A stretch of DNA of 64,000 nucleotides from Haloglomus litoreum (GCF_029338515.1 NZ_CP119988.1:1488001-1552000); one strand, 5' to 3'. Counted from the stretch's first letter, positions 50,542 through 59,835 are shown. Translations and numbers: made by a program. The notes: generated by a model not told the origin, from the letters alone.

Positions 50542-51051
50542 TCAGTCGTCCAGTCGCTCGACCTCGAGCTCCTCGCGCGGCGTCGCGAGCCGGTACGTGG
50601 GAACGGTCAGCTTGACCGTCTCGACGACGCCCTTGTTGGCGAGCGAGCGGAGCGCCTCCCGGATGCCGTCGTTGTCGGGGTCGAGCCCCTCGCCGAGGCC
50701 GCGCACGGCCTGCAGGACGCCGACGACACTCTGTGGCTCCTCGTCGTGGTCCGCGAGGACGCGGAGGACGTGGTACTGCAGGTCCGGGACGCGGACGACG
50801 CGGCTCCCGTCGTCGTTCTCGCTGATGCCGGGGTCGACACCCGAGATCTCGGCGGCTTCCTCCGTCGCGCGGATGAGGCTGTTCTCGTCGCGGAAGTAGT
50901 ACTCCTTCAGGTGGTTCTCGAGGTACGAGTGGACCTCGCTGCCGCCCTCCAGCCCCCAGCGGTCCGCGAGTTCGGCGTTCTTCGTGGGCTGGAGCGCGAC
51001 CACGTCGCCCAGTCGTTCGCGCTCCTCGTCGGTGAGGTCCGCCTCGGTCAT
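50542..51051 (-). CDS. DUF5797-like haloarchaeal winged-helix protein
   Basis: 169 aa: ERLGDVVALQPTKNAELADRWGLEGGSEVHSYLENHLKEYYFRDENSLIRAT forms an N-terminal HTH. A central strand-helix unit (VVRVPDLQYHVLRVLADHDEEPQSVVGVLQAVR) leads to a second winged helix (GIREALRSLANKGVVETVKLTVPTYRLA). Family number from memory. Probably a DNA-binding regulator. Starts at 51051. Confidence 0.82.
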   Translation of the reverse strand: MTEADLTDEERERLGDVVALQPTKNAELADRWGLEGGSEVHSYLENHLKEYYFRDENSLIRATEEAAEISGVDPGISENDDGSRVVRVPDLQYHVLRVLADHDEEPQSVVGVLQAVRGLGEGLDPDNDGIREALRSLANKGVVETVKLTVPTYRLATPREELEVERLDD

Positions 51052-51136
51052 CGGGCGAGGGTTCGGCGGACGGCTTGAAACGGTTGCGGGTCGCGCTCGC
51101 CAGCGGGACGAGTCCGGATTCGAGGGCAGAAAGCGT

Positions 51137-51682
51137 TCACCGAGCCGTTCTGCCGGCCTGGCCGTTCGCGCCGATGCCGAGTCGGGCGGCCAACAGGCCC
51201 AGCACCGCGGGTCCGAACAGTACCAGCGCGGCGATGGCGGCGACGGCGGCGTACAGCGCCGGCCCGGTCAGGAAGGTGACGTTGTAGCGCGCCACGCCAC
51301 CGGGAGCGAGGAAGACCCCGAACGCGGCGAGCAGGGCGAACGGCCACGCGGCGACGGAGAGTCGGAGCGCGCGGCTGGTCCCGACGCCGCTCCGGACGAG
51401 CACGGCACGGGAGACGACGAGAGGGACCGCGCCAAACAGCCCAGCCGCGATGGCCAGCGACAGGAGGACGAGGCCACCGACCTCCACCCCGGCGATACCG
51501 GCGATACCGAGCGCGACGGCGACCGCGATGGCCCCGACCCCGACCGCGACGTAGCGGAGCGCGCGACCGAACGGACGGACGCGAAGCGACAGCACGAACG
51601 TCGCGATGGCGACGGGCCACGAGAGCCCCACCGCCGCGACGAAGACGAATACCGGGAGGAGTCCCGTGGGAGCGTTGCTCAT
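51137..51682 (-). CDS. Five- to six-helix membrane protein
   Basis: 181 aa with hydrophobic segments at about 8-30, 42-62, 66-88, 104-124 and 138-168. It has Arg at loop ends (SLRVRPFGRALRYV and SRAVLVRSG). No recognised family or motif. The ATG at 51682 follows a 141-bp gap upstream of folD, to which it is divergent. Frame continues upstream but as antisense of folD and the Nudix gene. Confidence 0.75.
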   Translation of the reverse strand: MSNAPTGLLPVFVFVAAVGLSWPVAIATFVLSLRVRPFGRALRYVAVGVGAIAVAVALGIAGIAGVEVGGLVLLSLAIAAGLFGAVPLVVSRAVLVRSGVGTSRALRLSVAAWPFALLAAFGVFLAPGGVARYNVTFLTGPALYAAVAAIAALVLFGPAVLGLLAARLGIGANGQAGRTAR

Positions 51683-51823
51683 ACCCGCTCCATCGCGCAC
51701 CGAGCACATAAAGCAGCGAGCGACCCGTGCGAGCACCTGTCCCGGGGATTCGGGCGTGGCGCGTCCGGGATACCCGGCGCGTGCATCGCGGCTTTGAATA
51801 CCGGCCGCCGCCGCGGTTCTCCC

Positions 51824-52699
51824 ATGACCGAGGTCATCGACGGGAACGCCGTCGCCGCCGATATCCGGGATGGGCTCACGGACGCCATCGAACGGCTCGC
51901 CGATGCCGGGGCGCGCCCGGGGCTCGCGACGGTCCTGATGAGCGACGACCCAGCCAGCGAGACGTACGTCTCGATGAAGCAGCGCGACTGCGAGGAGGTC
52001 GGCATCCGGTCGTTCCACGTCGAGGTTGACACGGACGCCCCGGCCGGGGAACTGTACGACACGGTTTCGGATCTGAACGCCGACGACGAGGTGAGCGGCA
52101 TCCTCGTCCAGCACCCGGTCGCCGCCCACGTGGACTACAGCGAGGTGGTGCGCCGCATCGACCCGGGCAAGGACGTGGACGGCTTCCACCCGGAGAACGT
52201 CGGCCGGCTGGTGCGGGGGGACCCGCGGTTCCGCCCCTGCACGCCACACGGGGTGCAGAAGCTGCTGGAGCATGCGGGCGTGGAGACCGAGGGCGCCGAC
52301 GCCGTCGTCGTCGGCCGCTCGAACATCGTCGGCAAGCCGCTGGCGAACCTGCTCGCCCGCAAGGCCGACGACGGCAACGCGACGGTGACGCTGTGTCACT
52401 CTCGGACGCGGGACCTCGCTGCGAAGACCCGGCAGGCCGACATCGTCGTCGCCGCCGCCGGCGTCCCCGAACTGGTCGACGGCTCGATGCTCTCCGAGGG
52501 CGTCACCGTCATCGACGTCGGCTACAACCAGGTCGACGGCGAGACGCTGGGCGACGTGGAGTACGAGAGCGCGAAGGAGAAGGCGAGCGCCATCACTCCC
52601 GTTCCCGGCGGCGTCGGGCCGATGACGCGCGCGATGCTGCTGTACAACACGGTGAAGGCAGCGAGCCAGCGGGCCGGCGTGGACGTCGACCTGCCCTGA
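51824..52699 (+). CDS. folD: Bifunctional methylenetetrahydrofolate dehydrogenase/cyclohydrolase FolD
   Basis: 291 aa, interconverts 5,10-methylene-, methenyl- and 10-formyl-THF. Catalytic Lys in TYVSMKQRDCEEVGI (Y-x3-K), GILVQHPVA, the NADP motif VVVGRSNIVGKPLANLL, and the C-terminal PVPGGVGPMTRAMLLYN. The acidic insert and haloarchaeal composition are normal. ATG at 51824. Followed by a Nudix gene at 5 nt, so they may be cotranscribed. Confidence 0.96.
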   Translation: MTEVIDGNAVAADIRDGLTDAIERLADAGARPGLATVLMSDDPASETYVSMKQRDCEEVGIRSFHVEVDTDAPAGELYDTVSDLNADDEVSGILVQHPVAAHVDYSEVVRRIDPGKDVDGFHPENVGRLVRGDPRFRPCTPHGVQKLLEHAGVETEGADAVVVGRSNIVGKPLANLLARKADDGNATVTLCHSRTRDLAAKTRQADIVVAAAGVPELVDGSMLSEGVTVIDVGYNQVDGETLGDVEYESAKEKASAITPVPGGVGPMTRAMLLYNTVKAASQRAGVDVDLP

Positions 52700-52704
52700 G
52701 GACC

Positions 52705-53274
52705 GTGACCGGCGACGACCGCCCGGCCGAGGGCGACGACGAGGCGGACGGTCAGGACACCCTCCTCGATACGGTGGCCCAGGTGCGTACCTGGCGGGAA
52801 GGCGACGAGTACCGCCGCGAGCGCGTCCAGTCGCTCGACGCGGAGGCCTTCGTGCAGGCCCGTGACCGCATCGACGGCGAGGGCGGCCTGGAGTGGGGCG
52901 TCGGCGCGCTCGTCGAGCACGATGGACGGGTCCTGCTCGTCCGGGAGGATGGGCTGTGGGCGCTGCCGGGTGGGGAGGTCGAGGCCGGCGAGCGCCACGA
53001 CGAGGCACTGGTCCGGGAGCTGCGCGAGGAGACCGGGCTGGACGTGACACCTGGGGCGCGACTGGCGGTCGTCCGGAACGTCCTCCGACACGGCGACGAG
53101 GAGCGCTCCTTCCGGTTCGCCATCCATCGCGGGACGGCAGAGACGACCACGCTGGCCGACGACCCGGGACTCGCCGACGAGGACATCGAGGCGGTCCGGT
53201 GGGCCGCGAGACTCCCGGAGGACACGCTCGACAGGGACCTGCTGACGGAACTGCTGGGCGACGACTGGGACTGA
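52705..53274 (+). CDS. Nudix hydrolase with N-terminal helical domain
   Basis: 189 aa from the GTG at 52705. The Nudix box GGEVEAGERHDEALVRELREETGLDV is complete (LREETG core). A helical N-terminal segment DTVAQVRTWREGDEYRRERVQSLDAEAFVQARDRI resembles haloarchaeal ADP-ribose pyrophosphatase-like Nudix proteins. It starts 5 nt after folD. The substrate is unknown. Confidence 0.87.
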   Translation: MTGDDRPAEGDDEADGQDTLLDTVAQVRTWREGDEYRRERVQSLDAEAFVQARDRIDGEGGLEWGVGALVEHDGRVLLVREDGLWALPGGEVEAGERHDEALVRELREETGLDVTPGARLAVVRNVLRHGDEERSFRFAIHRGTAETTTLADDPGLADEDIEAVRWAARLPEDTLDRDLLTELLGDDWD

Positions 53275-53285
53275 CCTTCAAGTAC

Positions 53286-53466
53286 GAAGACGGGACCAGC
53301 CCCCGCGTGACCTGACGAGCTCTCTCCGGGCCGCCGGCCCGGGCGGGGCGAACGCCACGTCCCGACCGGTTCCGCCAGTGCGGCACACGGTCCGGAGTGC
53401 TGTCGACCCGACACCGACGGGCCATCTCGGGGGCTCGCGGGGCGACGTCGTGCCGCCTGTCAGCCA
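53286..53466. repeat. About 181-bp dispersed intergenic repeat, copy B
   Basis: Homologous to 40722-40904 (GAAGACG, GGGACCAGC, CTGACGAG, CGGTTCCGCCAG, GCGGCACACGGT and TGCCGCCTGTC in the same order). Here it fills the gap between two convergent genes, so it is not a promoter of either. Confidence 0.65.
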
Positions 53467-53490
53467 GCTCCTGGGGCCGTCGCGGGCCCC

Positions 53491-54738
53491 TCAGATGACT
53501 CCCTGCTCCCGGAGGTCGTCGATTGTCTCCCCGTCCAGCCCCAGCTCCTCACCGTAGACGGCCTCGTTGTGCTGGCCTCGACGTGGTCCGAGGTGCTCTA
53601 CCCCCCCGGGCGTCCGCGTCAGCCGTGGAACCACGCCGTGGGTCGCTATCTCCCCCACGTCCTCGTCGTCCACCTCGACGAGGGTGTCGCGTGCGGCGTA
53701 CTGCTCGTCCTCGAAAACGTCGCTCACGTCGTATACCGGTGCGACGACCGCATCGCCGGCGCCGAGGTCGTCGATGGCCTCCTCGACGGTCCGTTCGGCG
53801 ATGTACGGGGCGATGTACTCGTCGAGTTCGTCGGCGTGCTCGACCCGGGCGTCGTTGGTGGCGAACCGCTCGTCGTCCAGCAGCTCCGGGTGCCCGACGG
53901 TCTCGGCGAGGTTCTCGAAGATGGACTGGGCCGAGGCCGACAGCGCGACGTAGCCGTCCGCCGCCTCGTAGACGTTCCGCGGGGCGGCGTTGCTGTGGTG
54001 GTTGCCCCGGCGCTCGCGGACCTGCCCGAGCCGGTCGTGGGCCTCCACGTCGCCCGGGAACATCCGGAACAGGGACTCGTACAGTGAGACGTCGACGACC
54101 TGTCCCTCGCCGCTCCCATCACCGTCCGGGCCGATCTCGCGCTCGAACAGCGCGAACATCGCAGCCTGCACGGCGTAGTGGCCGGCGGCCATGTCGGCCA
54201 GCGGAATCGGCGGCAGCAGTGGCTCACGGTCGGGGAACCCGTTGACGTGGGCGAACCCGGAGATGGCCTCCGCGACCGTTCCGAAGCCCGGCTGCTCGGC
54301 CCGCGGCCCGGTCTGTCCGTACCCGGAGATCCGGACCATCACGACGCCGGGGTTGACCTCGCGGAGGTCGTCGTGCGAGAGGTTCCAGCGCTCCATCGTC
54401 CCCGGCCGGAAGTTCTCGACGACCACGTCGGCGGTTTCCACGAGGTCGAGCGCGAGCGCGTGGCCCTCGGGCGTCGAGAGGTCACAGGTCACGCAGCGCT
54501 TCCCACGGGCGAGTGCCTTCCACCACAGCGAAATCCCCGACTCGGGGTCGAACGGCCCCCAGTCACGGATGGGGTCGCCCGATTCGGGGTGTTCGACGGC
54601 GACCACGTCGGCGCCGAAATCCGCGAGCGTCATCGTCGCGAAGCCGCCGGCGACCATCCCGGAGAAGTCCACCACTCGGAGCCCGTCGAGCGGTCCCTCC
54701 CGGGACCGTGGCGTCCCGGCGTCGTTCTCGTCGGTCAT
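53491..54738 (-). CDS. CaiB/BaiF-family CoA transferase
   Basis: 415 aa class III CoA transferase. GPLDGLRVVDFSGMVAGGFATMTLADFGADVVAVEHPESGDPIRDW is the N-terminal Rossmann segment. LDLVETADVVVENFRPGTMERWNL and GYGQTGPRAEQPGFG mark the family, with the catalytic Asp expected in the VNGFPDREPLLPPIPLADMAAG segment. It transfers CoA between organic acids. No clear partner; the neighbouring TrmB-type regulator is downstream-facing on the same strand. Confidence 0.93.
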   Translation of the reverse strand: MTDENDAGTPRSREGPLDGLRVVDFSGMVAGGFATMTLADFGADVVAVEHPESGDPIRDWGPFDPESGISLWWKALARGKRCVTCDLSTPEGHALALDLVETADVVVENFRPGTMERWNLSHDDLREVNPGVVMVRISGYGQTGPRAEQPGFGTVAEAISGFAHVNGFPDREPLLPPIPLADMAAGHYAVQAAMFALFEREIGPDGDGSGEGQVVDVSLYESLFRMFPGDVEAHDRLGQVRERRGNHHSNAAPRNVYEAADGYVALSASAQSIFENLAETVGHPELLDDERFATNDARVEHADELDEYIAPYIAERTVEEAIDDLGAGDAVVAPVYDVSDVFEDEQYAARDTLVEVDDEDVGEIATHGVVPRLTRTPGGVEHLGPRRGQHNEAVYGEELGLDGETIDDLREQGVI

Positions 54739-54787
54739 ACGCTCGGTCGGTCAGGCGGGTAGTTCACTCCTGTCCTTCGGGTGGCCG

Positions 54788-55657
54788 TCACTCGCCGCGG
54801 CTCGGTACCGACTCGTGCTCCCACACGAGGTCGAAGAACCGCTTCAGCCCGGCCACGAACGACTCGTTCTCCGTGATGGCGGCCTGCCGCATATGGTTCG
54901 GTACGTCGGGCTCCTCGACGAGGAAGATGGCCTCCCCGCCCGGTTCGTCGCCCCTGCCGCCCGCGTCGGTCGGTGGGTCGGTGAGGGTCCCGCGCCACGG
55001 AAGCGTCCCCGTCGCGAAGCGGAAGTCGACGCCGGGGAACTCCTCGTGCAGGCGGTCGACGATACCTGCCTGGATGCGGCGGTTCTCGCCACTCAGGCGG
55101 TCGGGGTGGAGGAACAGCACCCGGACGCCGAGGCCCCTGTCGAGCGCGTCGGCCAGCGCCGGCGCGACGCTGTCGAGGTACTCCCAGGACTTCGTGAGAA
55201 CCCGCACCTCGCGCTCGGCCTCGTGGTAGAGCCGGCGCGTCTCGGACTCGCTGGGCTCGCCGACGTCGACGACGTGGAACAGCTCCTCGGCCGGGCGCAC
55301 GTCCTCGGTGGCGGAGTCGAACTGGGGGCCGAACTCCGCGAGGAACGCCTCGCGTCCGGCCTCCAGCTCCTTCGCCGCCGATTCGTAGGCCTGCCGCCGG
55401 TTCTCCTTCGCCCGGTCGACGATCTCGGCGGGCGCGCGTGACTGGTACTCCTTCGGGCGCCCCGGGATGACCTTCACGAACCCCTGGTCGGCGAGTGCGT
55501 CCAGCACGCCGTAGATGCGCGCCTTCGGGATGCCGGTGGCCTCCGCGAGGTTCGGCGCGGTCGTCCGCCCGAGCCGGAGCAGGTTCGAGAGCGCCGTCTC
55601 CTCGTACTCCGTCAGGTCGAGCGCGTCGAAGACGTCCGTTCCGTCCCGGTCGGCCAT
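54788..55657 (-). CDS. TrmB-family transcriptional regulator
   Basis: 289 aa. N-terminal winged helix: LTEYEETALSNLLRLGRTTAPNLAEATGIPKARIYGVLDALADQGFVKVIPGRPKEYQSRAPAEI. A long coiled helix (RRQAYESAAKELEAGREAFLAEFG) and a C-terminal PLD-like effector domain (VLTKSWEYLDSVAPAL, GVRVLFLHPDRLSGE) follow. The sugar-binding TrmB domain itself is not obvious. A TACT-N8-GAGTA element, the motif of Halobacterium TrmB, lies in the divergent promoter at 55741-55757. Confidence 0.87.
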   Translation of the reverse strand: MADRDGTDVFDALDLTEYEETALSNLLRLGRTTAPNLAEATGIPKARIYGVLDALADQGFVKVIPGRPKEYQSRAPAEIVDRAKENRRQAYESAAKELEAGREAFLAEFGPQFDSATEDVRPAEELFHVVDVGEPSESETRRLYHEAEREVRVLTKSWEYLDSVAPALADALDRGLGVRVLFLHPDRLSGENRRIQAGIVDRLHEEFPGVDFRFATGTLPWRGTLTDPPTDAGGRGDEPGGEAIFLVEEPDVPNHMRQAAITENESFVAGLKRFFDLVWEHESVPSRGE

Positions 55658-55740
55658 AGCGGCCGCTCACCCCGGACGACCGTAAACGCGCCGGTGATGT
55701 GGGACGGGTGCCTCCCCAAACCTTATGTGGTCATCGTAGT

Positions 55741-55757
55741 TACTCACGAGATGAGTA
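55741..55757. promoter_or_regulatory. Candidate TrmB operator TACT-N8-GAGTA
   Basis: TACTCACGAGATGAGTA is also a perfect TACTCA/TGAGTA inverted repeat. It sits between the TrmB-type gene and the 34-aa gene, about 20 nt downstream of a plus-strand TATA-like CCTTATG (55720-55726), which would give repression of the plus-strand gene. Confidence 0.6.
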
Positions 55758-55758
55758 A

Positions 55759-55863
55759 ATGATCGACACCGAAGACGAGGACCGGGCGCACCTGTCGGCG
55801 GTCGAGGACGGCTGTGGCTGTGCGGAGGTCTGGGAGCACCTGAGCGAGCAGCGCGAGGAGTAG
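55759..55863 (+). CDS. 34-aa microprotein with CGC motif
   Basis: MIDTEDEDRAHLSAVEDGCG followed by CAEVWEHLSEQREE. The only cysteines, in GCGCAE, could bind metal. Haloarchaeal composition and a clean stop support it as real. A 3-codon ATG-AGT-AAA-TGA sits immediately upstream, overlapping its ATG, and the predicted TrmB operator overlaps the same place. Family unknown. Confidence 0.62.
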   Translation: MIDTEDEDRAHLSAVEDGCGCAEVWEHLSEQREE

Positions 55864-55951
55864 GTCCCGCACTGGCTCCTCGTGTGGCGTCACGCGGAGA
55901 AGCATCGCGGGCCGGAGCGCTTTTGCGCCCGCGCCGACGACCGGGAGGTGC

Positions 55952-57046
55952 ATGGACCGCGAGGACGTCTGCGTGCTGTTGCCGACGCTCGACGAGGCAG
56001 AGACCGTCGGGAGCGTCGTCCAGGGCTTCCGCGACGAGGGGTTCGAGAACGTCCTCGTCGTCGACGGACACTCCACCGACGGGACCCGGGAGATCGCCCG
56101 CGAACACGGGGCACGCGTCGTCCAGCAGAGCGGCATCGGCAAGGGCCAGGCCGTCCGCGAGGGCCTGACGCACGTCGACGCGCCGGTCGTGCTGATGGCC
56201 GATGCCGACTGGACCTATCGACCGGAGGACGCCGGAGCGATGCTCGAACCCATCTTCGAAGGGCGCGCCGAGCACGTCATCGGCGACCGGTTCGCCGACA
56301 TGGAGGAGGGTGCGATGTCCCGGCTCAACCAGGTCGGCAACCGCATCGTCAACCGGGCGTTCTCCGTCATCCATGGGCGCGACCTGCAGGACATCCTCAG
56401 CGGCTACCGGGCGTTCACGCTGGAGTCCGTCGAGCGGTACGCCCTCCGCTCGGACGGGTTCGGTATCGAGACGGAGCTCAGCGTCGAGTGCGTGAAACAC
56501 GGGACCGCCACCGAGGTCGTCCCCATCACCTACGGCGCGCGCCCCGACGATTCCGAGACGAACCTCCATCCGGTCCGGGACGGGGCCAACATCTTCCTCA
56601 CGCTGTACAAACTGGCGAAGACGAACAACCCCCTGTTCTACTTCGGGAGCGTCGGGGGCGTGAGCGGCCTCGTCGGGCTGGCCGTGGCGGCGTACGTCGG
56701 CTACGACTTCGTCGTCAACGGGGTGTCCCACGAGGCGCTGGCCGTGGTGGCCGCGTCGGGCATCATCCTCGGGGTCCAGCTGATCATGTTCGGGGTCCTC
56801 TCGGACATCATCGTCACGGTCAACCGGGAGCAGACCCGCCGGCTCGAGGAACTGGCCGAGCAGCTCTCGGCGGGGGACTCCGCCACGGGGCGGCCCGGAC
56901 ACGGTGACTCGACGACCGCCCCCACCGAGGCGGCTTCCGCCCCCGCAGACAGCGCCGACAGCGCCGACGTCCCGGACTCGTCCGGCGAATCGGACAGCCG
57001 GCCGGAGACGGACCCGGCCCAGGTCGGCGCCGACGGCGAGGACTGA
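55952..57046 (+). CDS. aglJ: S-layer glycoprotein N-glycosylation glycosyltransferase AglJ
   Basis: 364 aa GT2 enzyme. VCVLLPTLDEAETVGSVVQGF, VVDGHSTDGT and MADADWTYRP (D-x-D) form the catalytic domain. GKGQAVREGL, LSGYRAFTLESVERY and HPVRDGANIFLTLYKLA follow, and then two C-terminal TM helices (about 231-255 and 261-284) and an acidic Ser-rich tail of about 70 residues. AglJ adds the first sugar to dolichol phosphate in haloarchaeal N-glycosylation; the assignment is by overall resemblance. ATG at 55952; a gene cluster for the pathway is not adjacent. Confidence 0.85.
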   Translation: MDREDVCVLLPTLDEAETVGSVVQGFRDEGFENVLVVDGHSTDGTREIAREHGARVVQQSGIGKGQAVREGLTHVDAPVVLMADADWTYRPEDAGAMLEPIFEGRAEHVIGDRFADMEEGAMSRLNQVGNRIVNRAFSVIHGRDLQDILSGYRAFTLESVERYALRSDGFGIETELSVECVKHGTATEVVPITYGARPDDSETNLHPVRDGANIFLTLYKLAKTNNPLFYFGSVGGVSGLVGLAVAAYVGYDFVVNGVSHEALAVVAASGIILGVQLIMFGVLSDIIVTVNREQTRRLEELAEQLSAGDSATGRPGHGDSTTAPTEAASAPADSADSADVPDSSGESDSRPETDPAQVGADGED

Positions 57047-57087
57047 CGTCCGTAACGCTCAACACCCGCTTCCCGGTAGTTCCGGGC

Positions 57088-57831
57088 GTGTCCCCGTACG
57101 ATGCGGTCCTCTTCGACAACGACGGTGTACTGGTCGAGCCGCCGGCTCCGACGACGCAGGCGGCCGCCATCGAGGCGGCCTTCGAGTCCGTCGGCGTCCC
57201 CGACGTCGACCCGGCCCACGTCGACGCCCTCCGACACGGCGTGACCGTCGAGCGCCTCCGTGACATTGCGGCGGCCTACGACCTGGACCCGGCGGCGCTC
57301 TGGGCCGCGCGCGAGCGGTTCGACGAGGACTCTCAGGTCGATGCCTTCCGGGCCGGCGACCGGACGACGTACGACGATGTCGACGCCGTGGGCAGGGTCG
57401 ACGGCCCGCGCGGTGTCGTCAGCAACAACCACCACAGCACCGTCGCGTTCGTGCTGGACCACTTCGACCTCGGCGGCTGGTTCGACACCCACTACGGTCG
57501 CCCGATGACCGTCGAGAGCCTCGACCTGAAGAAGCCGAACACGCACTATCTCGACCGGGCGCTGGCCGATCTCGACGCCGCGTCGGCGCTCTACGTCGGC
57601 GACAGCGCGAGCGACGTGGTGGCGGCCGAGCGGGCGGGGCTGGACTCGGCCTTCGTCCGGCGCGAGCACTGCCCCGCGGTGCCCGAGGGCGTGGCGCCGA
57701 CCCACGTCGTCGACGGGCTGGACGAGGTCGCGGCCATCGCGAACGACGGCGACGCGGGGGGTGCCGAGGGCGGGAGCGGCGACCGGAAGCGAGACCGGAC
57801 CGGCAGCGGTGACGAGAGCGACGCGGCGTAG
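57088..57831 (+). CDS. HAD-superfamily phosphatase (phosphoglycolate-type)
   Basis: 247 aa from the GTG at 57088. Motif I is FDNDGVLVE (Asp nucleophile and Asp+2), motif II VVSNNHH, Lys in LDLKKPN, and motif IV LYVGDSASDVVAAERAG. A capped alpha-helical insert lies at about 20-75. It should remove phosphate from a small metabolite such as phosphoglycolate. An acidic tail follows. Starts 41 nt after aglJ on the same strand. Confidence 0.9.
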   Translation: MSPYDAVLFDNDGVLVEPPAPTTQAAAIEAAFESVGVPDVDPAHVDALRHGVTVERLRDIAAAYDLDPAALWAARERFDEDSQVDAFRAGDRTTYDDVDAVGRVDGPRGVVSNNHHSTVAFVLDHFDLGGWFDTHYGRPMTVESLDLKKPNTHYLDRALADLDAASALYVGDSASDVVAAERAGLDSAFVRREHCPAVPEGVAPTHVVDGLDEVAAIANDGDAGGAEGGSGDRKRDRTGSGDESDAA

Positions 57832-59835
57832 TCAGTCGTCGGCGGCTGCGGCGCGGGCCTCCTCCTCGCCGTAGATGGCGTCGTACTGCCCGGAGAAGCG
57901 GTCCAGCACGTTCCGGCGCTTGACCTTCATCGACGGCGTCAGGAGGTCGTTCTCCGGGGTCCACTCGACGGGGACCATCCGGAACTCCTTGATGCGCTCG
58001 TACTTCTCGAACTCCTGGTTGACGCGCTCGACCTCCTCCTGCACGTACTGGCGGACCTGCGGGTCGTCGCAGATGCCCTCGTTCGTGTCCGGGATGTCGA
58101 TGCCCTCGCGGTCGGCCCAGCGGCGGATGGCCTCGAAGTCCGGCACGACCAGCGCGGAGACGAACTTCTCGTTGTCGCCCATCACCATCACCTGCTGGAT
58201 GCGGTCGGAGGTGGCGAACGCGTCCTCGATGGGCCCCGGCGCCACGTTCTTCCCGGTGTCGAGCACGAGCAACTGCTTGAGCCGGTCGTGGTAGACCAGG
58301 TAGCCGTCGTTCGTTCGCTCGATGATGTCGCCGGTCCGGAACCAGCCGTCCTTCGTGAAGGCGTCCATCGTCGCCTCGGGCTTCTGCCAGTAGCCCTCGG
58401 TCACGTTGGGGCCCTTCACCAGCAGTTCGCCGATCTGGCTGTCCGGGCGAGCCTTCTGGGCCTGCTCGGTCGTGATGACGGAGCTATCGAGTTTGAGGTC
58501 GACGTTCACGAGCGCCGGGCCCAGCGTACCGGGACGCGGGTCCTCCGGCGGGTTCGTCGAGACGACCGGCGCGGTCTCCGTGAGGCCGTACCCCTCCAGG
58601 ATGGGCAGGCCCATCCCCTCGAACAGCTCGGCGAGCCGCTTCGAGAGCGAGCCGCCGCCGGAGATGAAGAAGTCGATGTTGCCGCCCATCTGCTCTTTGA
58701 CCTGCGAGAAGACGAGTTTGTTCGCGATGGCGTACTTGACCCGGAGTCCGAGTGCGGGGCGCTCCGTGCGGGCGTGTTCGCGCCCGACCTCGATGGCCCA
58801 CTCGAAGATGCGCTCCTTGGTGTCGGACTCGGTGGCCTGGGCGCGCATCTGGTCGAAGATGCGCTCGTACACCCGCGGGACGCTCGTCGCCGTCGTCGGC
58901 TCGACGAGCTGGATGTCCTCGGCGATGGTGTCGGTCGACTCGGCGTAGGCGACGGTCCCGCCGGAGGCGAACATCACGAAGTTGCCCGCCGTCCGCTCGA
59001 AGACGTGCGCCAGCGGGAGGAAGGACAGCGAGCGCGCGGTCTCGTCCAGCGTCGGCACGTCCGCGGGCTTGTCGTCCCGGGGCCCGAACCGCTTGCGGAC
59101 GCCGTTGATGTTGGCCCGGAAGTTGGCGTGGCTCAGCTGGACCCCCTTCGGCTGCCCGGTCGTCCCGGAGGTGTAGATGAGGCTCGCGAGGTCCTCGGGG
59201 TCGCGGCTGTGGAGCCACTCGTCCCACTGCTCGGGGTCGAAGGCCTCGTCGCCGCGCCGGTAGACGTCCGCCAGCGTGAACACGTCCATCCGCCCCGCGT
59301 ACTCCTCGTCCTCCAGTTCGTCGATGACGACGATGAACTCCAGGTCGAGGTCGTCCTCGACCTCGAGGACTCGCTCAAGCAGCTCCTCGTTCTCGACGAC
59401 GACACCGTCGGCGTCCGGGTCGTCGAGCAGGTACCGGACCTGCCGCGGGCTCGATTCGGTGTAGACGGTCGTGACGACGCCGCCCGCCGAGAGGACGGCG
59501 AGGTCGCTCTGGGCCCACTCCATCCGCGTGTCGGCGAAGATGCCGACCCGGTCGCCCGTGTCCATCCCGATCTCGCGGAGCCCGGTCCCGACCCGCTGGA
59601 CGATGTTCAGCATCTCGTCGTAGGTCAGCGCGGCGTACTGGCCCTTCGGCGCCGCCGGCACGATGCCGTCGGCGAGCGAGCGCTGGTAGATCCCCCCCTT
59701 GTACCACTGCGCATCCCGGGTCGCGTGCCGACCCGCGCTCTCGGCGAACAGCTGCGGGATCGTGTTCTCCCCGATGACCTCGTCGGTGTAGTCCCGCTCG
59801 GCCTGGAGCCACGGCGGTTCGGTGTTGGCTGACAT
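57832..59835 (-). CDS. Long-chain acyl-CoA synthetase (AMP-forming)
   Basis: 667 aa ANL-superfamily enzyme activating fatty acids to acyl-CoA via acyl-AMP. The ATP motif is LIYTSGTTGQPKGVQLSHAN (near residue 218), with GYGLTETAPVVSTNP and YLVYHDRLKQLLVLDTGKNVAPGPIE (C-terminal lysine domain, hinge D). The large size and acidic inserts match haloarchaeal FAA1-type proteins. The ATG at 59835 is followed by residues typical of the family. The promoter has CGAACGAACG direct repeats at about 59877-59888. Confidence 0.94.
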   Translation of the reverse strand: MSANTEPPWLQAERDYTDEVIGENTIPQLFAESAGRHATRDAQWYKGGIYQRSLADGIVPAAPKGQYAALTYDEMLNIVQRVGTGLREIGMDTGDRVGIFADTRMEWAQSDLAVLSAGGVVTTVYTESSPRQVRYLLDDPDADGVVVENEELLERVLEVEDDLDLEFIVVIDELEDEEYAGRMDVFTLADVYRRGDEAFDPEQWDEWLHSRDPEDLASLIYTSGTTGQPKGVQLSHANFRANINGVRKRFGPRDDKPADVPTLDETARSLSFLPLAHVFERTAGNFVMFASGGTVAYAESTDTIAEDIQLVEPTTATSVPRVYERIFDQMRAQATESDTKERIFEWAIEVGREHARTERPALGLRVKYAIANKLVFSQVKEQMGGNIDFFISGGGSLSKRLAELFEGMGLPILEGYGLTETAPVVSTNPPEDPRPGTLGPALVNVDLKLDSSVITTEQAQKARPDSQIGELLVKGPNVTEGYWQKPEATMDAFTKDGWFRTGDIIERTNDGYLVYHDRLKQLLVLDTGKNVAPGPIEDAFATSDRIQQVMVMGDNEKFVSALVVPDFEAIRRWADREGIDIPDTNEGICDDPQVRQYVQEEVERVNQEFEKYERIKEFRMVPVEWTPENDLLTPSMKVKRRNVLDRFSGQYDAIYGEEEARAAAADD

